Assembly: GCA_044868295.1 (NCBI GenBank)
Contig: JBIOWF010000233.1
Span: 1 to 10,559, forward strand
From: JBIOWF01 sp044868295
Lineage (GTDB): Bacteria > Actinomycetota > Actinomycetes > Streptosporangiales > Streptosporangiaceae
Reading direction: 5' to 3'
Length of the DNA: 10,559 nucleotides
The translations under genes and the position numbers were made by a program. Below, piece by piece: positions 1 to 5,721 of the stretch (the first letter of the stretch is position 1; the number at the start of each line of letters is the position of its first letter). The notes below the pieces were generated by a model. The model was not told the DNA's origin. It searched no databases and saw nothing but the letters and a program-made list of their open reading frames with translations.

Positions 1-7
1 AATCGCC

Positions 8-23
8 AGCGCTTCGAAGCGCT
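8..23. repeat. 16-bp perfect palindrome
   Basis: AGCGCTTCGAAGCGCT is its own reverse complement. It could form a short hairpin or be a site for a dimeric DNA-binding protein, or simply be chance in CG-rich DNA. It sits at the very edge of the window, so its context to the left is unknown. Confidence 0.5.
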
Positions 24-127
24 TTCCAGCTGCTGCCGCCACGTCGTCCCCGCGATGCTCTGGGCCGCTTCCGCGAGCAGGTACGCGGCGAGACATCGCT
101 CGGACCGGGGTAGAGCGGGAGTTCTCC

Positions 128-149
128 CCGCGCGTACGCCGCGCGTACG
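128..149. repeat. 11-bp perfect tandem repeat with CGTACG cores
   Basis: CCGCGCGTACG occurs twice head to tail (128-138 and 139-149). Each copy centres on the self-complementary CGTACG. With the next bases the second copy makes the 10-bp palindrome CGCGTACGCG (142-151). It lies in the gene-free left end. No function can be assigned. Confidence 0.5.
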
Positions 150-295
150 CGGGCCCGCTTATCTCGCGCGTCGCGCGCGTCCACCGCGACCAGGCTGCGT
201 GGGCTCCGGAAGAGCTTCGTCTCCCGCTCGGGCCGCCGCAGACCATCTGGGCGTAGAACGCGGTGGCGCGCAGTCGCCCTCGCCTGTCCGCTTCA

Positions 296-559
296 TCAAT
301 CCGCAGAGGTGTCGCTCTCGGTGTCGTCGGACGCGATCCAGACCGTCACAGTCGTCGGCCGACGATGATGCGTGCCATGCGGATGTTGCCGGACGATCCG
401 CCCGGGTGGTCGCCCTGACACCGGTACGGCGCCGGCCGCTTCAAGCAGAATGATCCCGGTTTCGTCCGCCAGGGACACAGCCTGCGCCGTCGTGAGACCG
501 ACGAACCCAGGAACGGGCCATTCGTGCTCATAGTTCAGGTCTCGCGAAACCCCGCCCAT
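296..559 (-). CDS. Small single-PASTA-domain protein
   Basis: An 87-residue protein made almost entirely of one PASTA-like unit. Visible features are the opening VPGFVGLTTAQAVSLADETG (residues 16-35), a hydrophobic strand, a G-x-I-V-x-Q-x-P segment (GRIVRQHPHG) and the closing strand TTVTVWI (about 69-75). PASTA domains in serine/threonine kinases and penicillin-binding proteins bind peptidoglycan or beta-lactam-like ligands, but single-domain orphans are common in actinomycetes and uncharacterised. There is no signal peptide or membrane segment, so an extracellular wall-binding role is not supported. The start is the ATG at 559. A TAA lies four codons upstream in frame and the Shine-Dalgarno match is weak, so a slightly different start is possible. 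It lies 53 nt downstream of the methyltransferase on the same strand and may be cotranscribed with it. A competing plus-strand frame (55-453) is unlike protein. Confidence 0.68.
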   Translation of the reverse strand: MGGVSRDLNYEHEWPVPGFVGLTTAQAVSLADETGIILLEAAGAVPVSGRPPGRIVRQHPHGTHHRRPTTVTVWIASDDTESDTSAD

Positions 560-600
560 GCCGACACATTAGTTCAAGACCACCGGAAGCGCGGGCCTGG

Positions 601-610
601 GACCATGGTC
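601..610. repeat. 10-bp palindrome after methyltransferase
   Basis: GACCATGGTC is a perfect palindrome two bases beyond the methyltransferase stop codon on the minus strand. It is too short and too AT-poor at its 3' side to call a terminator. It is noted because it falls between the two minus-strand genes. Confidence 0.3.
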
Positions 611-612
611 GC

Positions 613-1428
613 TCAGGGCTTACGACCGACTCCGGCGTAGTAGTAGGCGCTACGCGGGTGATCGGCGAAGTAGTGATCGGAAGCGTCGGGACGCCAGGAC
701 ACCACAGGCACGACTCCAGGCTCGACGAGGTCGAGTCCGGTGAAGAACGCCTCGACTTCGGCCTGGCTGCGCGGGACCAGCGTGATTCCGGCGCGCGTGG
801 CGGCCGCGACGGCGCCCTGCATGGCCTTGGGATCGAAGTCGGCGGTCGGGTGGGTGATGGTGAGGTAACTGCCGGACGGCAAGGCGTCCATCAAGGTGGA
901 CACGATCCCCAGCGGGTCGTCGGAGTCGCGCATGGCCATCAGGATCGCCACCAGCATGAGTGCCACCGGCTGGCCCAGGTCGAGGGTCTTGGCCAGCGAC
1001 GGGTGTTTCAGGATCGCCTCCGGCTCACGCAGGTCGGCCATGATGAAGTCGGTCACGCCCTCGGGGCGGCTCTTCATGAGTGCCCGGGCGTGGGTGAGCA
1101 CGATGGGGTCGTTGTCGACATAGAGCACCCGGGTCTCCGGGGCCAGCCCTTGGGCGACCTCGTGAACGTTCCCGGCTGTGGGGATTCCCGTGCCGATGTC
1201 GAGGAACTGCCGAATGCCCGCTTCGTTGGTGAGGTAGCGCACCGCACGCGTGAGGAAGGAACGGTTGGCCCGCGCCATCGTCGGCAGCGTCGGAATCGCC
1301 GCCACCATGGCGTCACCGAGAGCCCGGTCGGCCGCGAAGTTGTCCTTGCCGCCCAGCCAGTAGTCGTAGACGCGAGCGGAGTGCGCGACCGTCGTGTCGA
1401 TCTTCGGTAACGGAGTATCCGGTGACAT
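613..1428 (-). CDS. DUF574 SAM-dependent methyltransferase
   Basis: A 271-residue protein of the actinomycete S-adenosylmethionine-dependent methyltransferase family (DUF574, Methyltransf_19), close to the usual family length. The N-terminal hallmark VYDYWLGGKDNFAAD is at residues 20-34. The SAM-binding glycine motif FLDIGTGIPT is at 75-84. The acidic loop VLYVDNDPIV at 101-110 would bind the ribose. The C-terminus ends with an SWRPD segment and a final GVGRKP. No substrate is established for most of the family, so the methyl acceptor is unknown. The frame is open to a further upstream start at 1539, but the ATG at 1426-1428 is preferred. It begins the family's normal N-terminus (MSPDTPLPKID) and has GGAAGGA 7 nt upstream. 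The protein is soluble with no signal peptide. It is divergent from the sugar operon and followed on the same strand by the PASTA ORF. Confidence 0.92.
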   Translation of the reverse strand: MSPDTPLPKIDTTVAHSARVYDYWLGGKDNFAADRALGDAMVAAIPTLPTMARANRSFLTRAVRYLTNEAGIRQFLDIGTGIPTAGNVHEVAQGLAPETRVLYVDNDPIVLTHARALMKSRPEGVTDFIMADLREPEAILKHPSLAKTLDLGQPVALMLVAILMAMRDSDDPLGIVSTLMDALPSGSYLTITHPTADFDPKAMQGAVAAATRAGITLVPRSQAEVEAFFTGLDLVEPGVVPVVSWRPDASDHYFADHPRSAYYYAGVGRKP

Positions 1429-1620
1429 TGGTGGTTCCTTCCGGGCATAGGGCGCATCCGTATCGTAGCGTCGGATCTTGCCACTACTGCCTGTCCTGTG
1501 ACGACACGTCAGCGGGGGTGCGGCGATCGGCGACGTCACTCAGTGAGACCTCACCGTCGCCCAGCGGATTGTTGACGCCCTCTTTACATGAGATCTGCCC
1601 GAATGGCACACTCCTGTCTC
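1429..1620. promoter_or_regulatory. Divergent intergenic region with promoters
   Basis: This gap separates the minus-strand methyltransferase from the plus-strand sugar operon and must hold promoters for both. TTGACG at 1572-1577 resembles a plus-strand -35 box, but I find no convincing -10 box at the right distance. A 7-bp inverted repeat (GGCGACG at 1529-1535, CGTCGCC at 1555-1561) encloses further small self-complementary segments such as TCACTCAGTGA (1536-1546). Its role is unknown. Exact promoter elements cannot be assigned from sequence alone. Confidence 0.4.
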
Positions 1621-1634
1621 TGTAAGCGCTTACA
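1621..1634. promoter_or_regulatory. LacI-family operator O1
   Basis: TGTAAGCGCTTACA is a perfect 14-bp palindrome with the central CG typical of LacI/GalR-family operators, and it also fits the cre-type consensus TGWNANCGNTNWCA. The flanking bases extend the symmetry to 16 bp (1620-1635). An identical copy starts 25 bp downstream. It lies just upstream of the LacI gene that heads the operon, so the likely binder is that regulator, acting on its own promoter. That link is inferred from position. Confidence 0.87.
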
Positions 1635-1645
1635 GCAACTTATCG

Positions 1646-1659
1646 TGTAAGCGCTTACA
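1646..1659. promoter_or_regulatory. LacI-family operator O2
   Basis: A second exact copy of TGTAAGCGCTTACA. It is centred 25 bp from the first, about 2.4 helical turns, so two dimers would not sit on the same DNA face. It ends two bases before the AGGGAG ribosome-binding site of the regulator gene. A bound repressor would therefore lie at or just after the transcription start and block initiation or early elongation. Confidence 0.87.
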
Positions 1660-1676
1660 AAGAGGGAGTGGTGACG

Positions 1677-2684
1677 ATGGACGTGACCATCTACGAGGTC
1701 GCCCAGCGGGCGGGTGTATCGATCGCGACCGTGTCCAGGGCGCTGCGCGGGACCGGGCCGGTGGCGGCCAAGACCCGCGAGAAGGTGTTCAAGGCGGTCG
1801 AGGAGCTCAACTTCACGCCGAGCCGGCTGGGCGTGAGCCTCGCCGAGGGGCGGCACGCCGCCAACGGCATCGTCTTCCCCAACCTCGCCGGTCCGTATTA
1901 CACCGAAGTGCTGCTCGGTTATGAGGAAGTGGCCTCGGAGCTGGGCAGATCCGTCGTCATCCTGTCCACCAAAGGCCGCGAGCGGGTCCGGGACGCGATC
2001 AAGGAGCTGGCCGGGCGGGTCGACGGGCTGGTCGTTTTCGGCCACACCGCACCGGACGACCTGGTCGCCGAGCTGACCGCCGTCGGGATGCCGCTGGTCT
2101 TCATCTCCCGCGAGCCGATCGCCGGGGCCGACACTCTGCGCAGCGAGAACTCCGGCTCCGCGGCCCGGCTCGCGGAGCACCTGCGCGGCCACGGCTACGG
2201 CAGATATGTCTTCCTCGGCGCGCCCTACGTCACCGGCGACGACGTCTCCCAGCGCTGGGACGCCTTCCACGCCGTCCTCGGCCCGGCCGTCGAACCGGTG
2301 CTGACAGCGGAGTACACCGTCGAGAGCGGCTACGAATCGGCGCTGAAGCTGCTGCGCGGAAAAAGCCGCCGAAGCCGGCCGGAGGCGCTCATCTGCTCCG
2401 ACGACGAAGTGGCGCTGGGCGCGCTGCTCGCGGCGGAGGAGCTGGGCCTGGCCGTACCGGACGATCTGGCGGTCACGGGGTGGGACGACATCATGGCGGC
2501 CCGGCACGCGCGCCCGGCGCTGACCACCGTCCGCCAGCCGATGCGGCAGCTCGGCGAGCGCGCCGCCCGCGCGCTCGACGAGCTGATCACCGCCACCCGA
2601 GACACCTCGAACCACGTGATCCTCGACACCGAGCTGGTCATGCGATCCAGCTGCGGTAATCACCCCCAGGAGGAATCCCAGTGA
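1677..2684 (+). CDS. LacI-family transcriptional repressor
   Basis: A 335-residue sugar-responsive repressor. The helix-turn-helix occupies residues 3-25 (TIYEVAQRAGVSIATVSRAL), with recognition helix IATVSRALRG at 16-25. The hinge segment (about 45-60) matches the family, ending SLAEGRH. A periplasmic-binding-protein-like sugar domain follows from about 63 to 325, with the usual LICSDDEVALGAL and VTGWDDI signatures. It ends with ELVMRSSC. The frame allows GTG starts at 1668 and 1671, but the ATG at 1677 lies 8 nt after GAGGGAG and gives the normal family N-terminus, so it is preferred. Twin palindromic operators lie directly upstream, which suggests autoregulation. Its stop overlaps the start of the solute-binding protein gene by 4 nt (GTGA), so the two are translationally coupled. 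The inducer is presumably the imported oligosaccharide or a product of it. The exact ligand cannot be read. Confidence 0.95.
   Translation: MDVTIYEVAQRAGVSIATVSRALRGTGPVAAKTREKVFKAVEELNFTPSRLGVSLAEGRHAANGIVFPNLAGPYYTEVLLGYEEVASELGRSVVILSTKGRERVRDAIKELAGRVDGLVVFGHTAPDDLVAELTAVGMPLVFISREPIAGADTLRSENSGSAARLAEHLRGHGYGRYVFLGAPYVTGDDVSQRWDAFHAVLGPAVEPVLTAEYTVESGYESALKLLRGKSRRSRPEALICSDDEVALGALLAAEELGLAVPDDLAVTGWDDIMAARHARPALTTVRQPMRQLGERAARALDELITATRDTSNHVILDTELVMRSSCGNHPQEESQ
2668..2673 (+). promoter_or_regulatory. Ribosome binding site of solute-binding protein
   Basis: A perfect AGGAGG inside the last codons of the LacI gene, 7 nt before the GTG at 2681. It fixes the start of the lipoprotein gene and supports higher expression of the binding protein than of the regulator. 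Confidence 0.8.
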
Positions 2685-3943
2685 ACACCTACACCCGCCG
2701 GTCCGCGGTCGGACTGCTCGCCGGCGTTCTCATGCTGACCGGTTGCGGCCGGGACGCGGTCAAGAAGCCCGAGCAGGCCGCCGACGTCACCTCCGGCAAG
2801 ATCTCGGGGGAGGTCACGGTCTGGGCGATCGGCGAAGAGGGCAAGGCCCTCGGCGCCTTCGCCAAGGACTTCGAGGCGGCCAACCCCGGCGTGAAGGTCA
2901 ACGTCACGCCGATGGGCTGGGACGTCGCCCACGACAAGATCACTTCGGCGATCGCCGGTGATGCCACGCCGGACATCAGCATGATCGGTTCGACCTGGTC
3001 AGGTGAGCTGTCCAAGACCGGCACCGTGGACCCCACCCCGGGCGATCTCTTCGACAAGTCGGCGTTCTTCCCCGGCGCCTGGCAGACGGTCGACGTCGAC
3101 GGCACCGCGTACGGCGTGCCCTGGTACGTCGAGACCCGGGTCCTCTACTACCGGAAGGACCAGGCGGAGAAGGCCGGCGTGAAGCCGCCGACGACCTGGG
3201 CGGAGATGAAGACGTTCGTCAAGAGCCTGCAGGAGAAGGGCGGTTCCAAGGACGGCTTCAACCAGAACTACACCGCCGGCTCCTGGCAGGAACTGCTGCC
3301 GCTGATCTGGCAGGCGGGCGGCGAGATCGTCAAGGACGGGAAGTACAACTTCGACACGCCGGAGGCGGTGTCCGCGCTCAAGCAGTACGCGTCCTTGTTC
3401 GACGAGAAGCTCGCGCCCAACGACACCCCGCAGGGCGCCTTCCCGCAGACCTTCATCAAGGGCGAGGTCGGCGGCTTCTTCTCGGGCCCGTGGATGGTCG
3501 GCGTGCTGAACAACGACGGCGGCGCCGGCTTCAAGGACAAGTTCGACCTGGCGCTCTACCCCAAGGGCCCGGTCGCGGGCACCAGCTTCGTGGGCGGCGC
3601 CGACATGGTCGTCTTCAAGAAGGCCAAGAACCGGGACGCCGCCTGGAGGTTCCTGCAGTGGCTGACCGACCCCAAGGTCCAGGCCAAGTGGTACACGACC
3701 GTCAAGGCGCTGCCCAGCGTGCAGGCCGCGTGGCAGGAGCCGGAGCTGACCGCCGACAAGCAGTTGGCGATCTTCGGCGAGCAGCTCAAGGACGCCAAGA
3801 CCCCGCCGCCCTTCCCGACCTGGGAGCAGGTCGCCAAGGTGCTGGAGACCGAGCTGGAAAAGGTCGCGCTCGGCAAGTCCACGCCCGAGGAGGCGGCCAA
3901 GGCGATCCAGTCGCAGACTGACACGATCGGGACCGGTCTGTAG
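2681..3943 (+). CDS. Sugar ABC transporter solute-binding lipoprotein
   Basis: A 420-residue family 1 extracellular solute-binding protein (UgpB/MalE type), which captures an oligosaccharide outside the membrane and passes it to the permeases. A lipoprotein signal sequence is clear: two arginines (residues 6-7), a hydrophobic stretch, then lipobox LTGC with lipidated Cys22. Family features include the first strand GEVTVWAIGEEGKALGAF (43-60), the PDISMIGSTW segment (97-106), YGVPWYVETRVLYYRKD (144-160) and FSGPWMVG (267-274). A typical DAAWRFLQWLTDPKVQAKW stretch lies at 319-337. The start is GTG 2681 with AGGAGG 7 nt upstream. The gene overlaps the regulator by 4 nt and is followed after 2 nt by the first permease. 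The ligand is not predictable from sequence. Given the neighbours, a beta-linked gluco- or pento-oligosaccharide is the best guess. Confidence 0.94.
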   Translation: MNTYTRRSAVGLLAGVLMLTGCGRDAVKKPEQAADVTSGKISGEVTVWAIGEEGKALGAFAKDFEAANPGVKVNVTPMGWDVAHDKITSAIAGDATPDISMIGSTWSGELSKTGTVDPTPGDLFDKSAFFPGAWQTVDVDGTAYGVPWYVETRVLYYRKDQAEKAGVKPPTTWAEMKTFVKSLQEKGGSKDGFNQNYTAGSWQELLPLIWQAGGEIVKDGKYNFDTPEAVSALKQYASLFDEKLAPNDTPQGAFPQTFIKGEVGGFFSGPWMVGVLNNDGGAGFKDKFDLALYPKGPVAGTSFVGGADMVVFKKAKNRDAAWRFLQWLTDPKVQAKWYTTVKALPSVQAAWQEPELTADKQLAIFGEQLKDAKTPPPFPTWEQVAKVLETELEKVALGKSTPEEAAKAIQSQTDTIGTGL

Positions 3944-3945
3944 CC

Positions 3946-4875
3946 ATGGCCGTCCTCACGCGGCGGGCCGCCGGTGCGCGTCCCGAGGTCGAGATCCTGG
4001 GGAAGATCCGGCGGTCGGGCCTCGGGTGGATGTTCGTGCTGCCGTTCGTGGTGATGTTCGCCGTGTTCTACCTCGGGCCGCTGCTGGCCGGGCTGGGCAT
4101 GAGCTTCACCGACATGCGCAGCACCGACGTCACCGACCCGTTGGGCGTGAACCCGGTCGGCGTGGAGAACTACATCCGGCTGGCGAACGACGAGGCGATG
4201 CGGGCGGCCGCGGTGAACACGGCGATCTTCGTGGTCACCGCGCTGCCGCTGACGATCGGTCTGGGCCTGGCCGCCGCGGTGGCGCTGAACTCCGGCATCG
4301 CCCGGCTGCCGGCCGCCCTCTTCCGGCTCGGCTACTATCTGCCGCACATCACCAGCATCATCGGCGTCGCCGTGGCCTGGAAGTTCCTGCTGGAACCGGA
4401 CGCGGGCCTGGTCAACCGGCTGCTGGAGCTGGCTGGAATCTCCGGCCCGGCCTGGCTGCAGGACGAGTCGACGGCGCTGCCGTCGATCATCGCGATGACC
4501 GCCTGGCGCAGCTTCGGCTTCGACATGGTCGTCTTCCTCGCCGCCCTGCAGGGGATCCCCAGGGAGCTGTACGAGGCGGCCGAGGTGGACGGCGCCGGTC
4601 GCTGGGAGCGGTTCCGGGCGGTCACTCTGCCGCAGCTCCGGCCGGTGCTGCTGTTCTGCACGGTCTACAGCTCGACCGGGTTCATGCAGTTCCTTGAGGA
4701 GCCGCTGATCATGACCCAGGGCGGGCCGCTGAATTCCACACTCTCCGCCTCCTACGCGATCTTCAAACAGTTCGGCGTCGGCAACTACGGCTACGCGGGC
4801 GCCGCGGCGACGGTGCTGTTCACCGTGATCATCGCGCTCGCCGTCCTCCAGTTCCGGATCGGGAGGTCCCGATGA
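3946..4875 (+). CDS. Sugar ABC transporter permease, MalF type
   Basis: A 309-residue inner-membrane subunit of a CUT1-type sugar importer. About six membrane segments are visible. The first is at about residues 26-50 (GWMFVLPFVVMFAVFYLGPL), followed by others near 90-115, 128-148, 180-202 and 233-250, and a last one near 285-303. The cytoplasmic EAA loop, which docks on the ATPase, reads EAAEVDGAGRWERFRAVTLP at residues 210-229 and matches the consensus EAA-x2-DGA with a terminal LP. The start ATG is only 2 nt after the stop of the binding protein, and the 3' end overlaps the second permease by 4 nt (ATGA), so the three transporter genes are one translational unit. The protein is of normal length and looks intact. 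Confidence 0.95.
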   Translation: MAVLTRRAAGARPEVEILGKIRRSGLGWMFVLPFVVMFAVFYLGPLLAGLGMSFTDMRSTDVTDPLGVNPVGVENYIRLANDEAMRAAAVNTAIFVVTALPLTIGLGLAAAVALNSGIARLPAALFRLGYYLPHITSIIGVAVAWKFLLEPDAGLVNRLLELAGISGPAWLQDESTALPSIIAMTAWRSFGFDMVVFLAALQGIPRELYEAAEVDGAGRWERFRAVTLPQLRPVLLFCTVYSSTGFMQFLEEPLIMTQGGPLNSTLSASYAIFKQFGVGNYGYAGAAATVLFTVIIALAVLQFRIGRSR

Positions 4876-5693
4876 AGCGCACCAGCCGCCAGAACGCCAT
4901 CACCTACCTGGGCCTCAGCGTCGGACTGCTGCTGGTCACCGGCCCGTTCCTGTGGGCGGTGCTGAGCTCCTTCAAGCCAGAGGCGGAGATCCGCAGGGAC
5001 CCACCGCCGTTCTGGCCGGAGACCTTCACCCTGGGCAACTACGCCGAGCTGCTCGACCGGGTCGCGCTCGGCCGGGCGTTCGCCAACAGCCTGCTGGTCG
5101 CGCTGGTGATCGTCGCGGCCAACCTGCTGTTCTGCTCGATGGTCGGGTACGGCTTCGCGAAGATGTCGTTCCGCGGCAAGAACGCGGCGTTCGCGATGGT
5201 CCTGGTGCAGATGGCGGTGCCCGGCATCGTGCTGATGATCCCGCAGTTCGTGCTGATCGCGAAGCTCGGCCTGGTCAACACCTTCCTCGGGATCATCCTG
5301 CCCGGCCTCGTCACCCCTCTCGGCGTGTTCATGATGCGGCAGTTCATCTCCGACCTGCCGGACGAGCTGTTGCAGGCGGCCAGGATCGACGGAGCGAGGG
5401 AGTTCCGGATCTTCTTCACAATCGTGCTGCCCCTGTGCAAGCCCGCCCTGGCCACGCTCGGCCTGATCACTTTCCTGGGAGCCTGGAACAACTTCCTCTG
5501 GCCCGCCGTGGTGGCCCAGTCAGAGGGGATGTACACGCTGCCCGTGGCGCTGTCCATCCTCAACGGCCACGAGGGCACCCACTACAACCTGCTCATCGCG
5601 GGCGCGGTCATCGTGGTCGCGCCGATTCTCGTCCTGTTCGTCTTCCTGCAGCGCTTCTTCATCCAGGGCATCGCAACCTCCGGCCTCAAATAG
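4872..5693 (+). CDS. Sugar ABC transporter permease, MalG type
   Basis: A 273-residue second permease of the CUT1 importer. Membrane segments are visible near residues 11-31, 70-95, 105-130, 135-152, 188-208 and 241-262. The EAA loop QAARIDGAREFRIFFTIVLP (168-187) is canonical except that the first residue is Gln rather than Glu. The C-terminus QRFFIQGIATSGLK is the usual MalG-family ending. The ATG start overlaps the stop of the first permease and has GGGAGG 5 nt upstream. No ATP-binding subunit follows, so the complex must recruit an ATPase encoded elsewhere. The last codons and the stop are repeated in frame just downstream (see the tandem repeat at 5681-5710). Confidence 0.95.
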   Translation: MKRTSRQNAITYLGLSVGLLLVTGPFLWAVLSSFKPEAEIRRDPPPFWPETFTLGNYAELLDRVALGRAFANSLLVALVIVAANLLFCSMVGYGFAKMSFRGKNAAFAMVLVQMAVPGIVLMIPQFVLIAKLGLVNTFLGIILPGLVTPLGVFMMRQFISDLPDELLQAARIDGAREFRIFFTIVLPLCKPALATLGLITFLGAWNNFLWPAVVAQSEGMYTLPVALSILNGHEGTHYNLLIAGAVIVVAPILVLFVFLQRFFIQGIATSGLK

Positions 5694-5710
5694 AACGGCC
5701 TCAAGTAGAC
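5681..5710 (+). repeat. 15-bp tandem duplication across a stop codon
   Basis: Two adjacent 15-bp copies (5681-5695 and 5696-5710) differ at two bases. Each carries codons for Gly-Leu-Lys followed by TAG, in the same frame. The first copy is the true end of the MalG-type permease. The second is a back-up in-frame stop with the same last three residues. The pattern suggests a recent replication-slippage duplication. Confidence 0.85.
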
Positions 5711-5721
5711 GGGACCACCCC

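Larger units (their letters stand above)
1..295. other. Gene-free stretch at left edge
   Basis: I see no supportable gene here. The plus frame open from position 1 to about 453 is rich in Arg, Ser, Pro and Ala and resembles no family. On the minus strand one frame is open from 158 down to 1 after a TAA at 161-159. Its last part (about positions 105-1) reads like helical protein (LAAYLLAEAAQSIAGTTW), but there is no ATG or GTG start and it runs off the window. It could be the tail of a decayed gene. The rest consists of CG-rich palindromes and short repeats listed separately. Confidence 0.4.

Noticed and set aside
8..23. Palindrome considered as a LacI operator or recombination site
   Set aside because: It shares the AGCGCT core style but not the TGTAAGCGCTTACA sequence, and no integrase, tRNA or repeat partner is visible.
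55..453. 132-residue plus-strand ORF at the left end
   Set aside because: Composition dominated by Arg, Ser, Ala and Pro, no ribosome-binding site or motif, and it overlaps the better supported PASTA ORF on the other strand.
1429..1539. N-terminal extension of the methyltransferase to an ATG at 1539
   Set aside because: The extra 37 residues are basic and unlike the family. The ATG at 1428 has a good GGAAGGA site and gives the standard N-terminus.
1584..2663. 359-codon minus-strand frame opposite the LacI gene
   Set aside because: Low-complexity Gly/Arg/Val/Asp composition, no family resemblance, and the plus strand encodes an unmistakable LacI protein.
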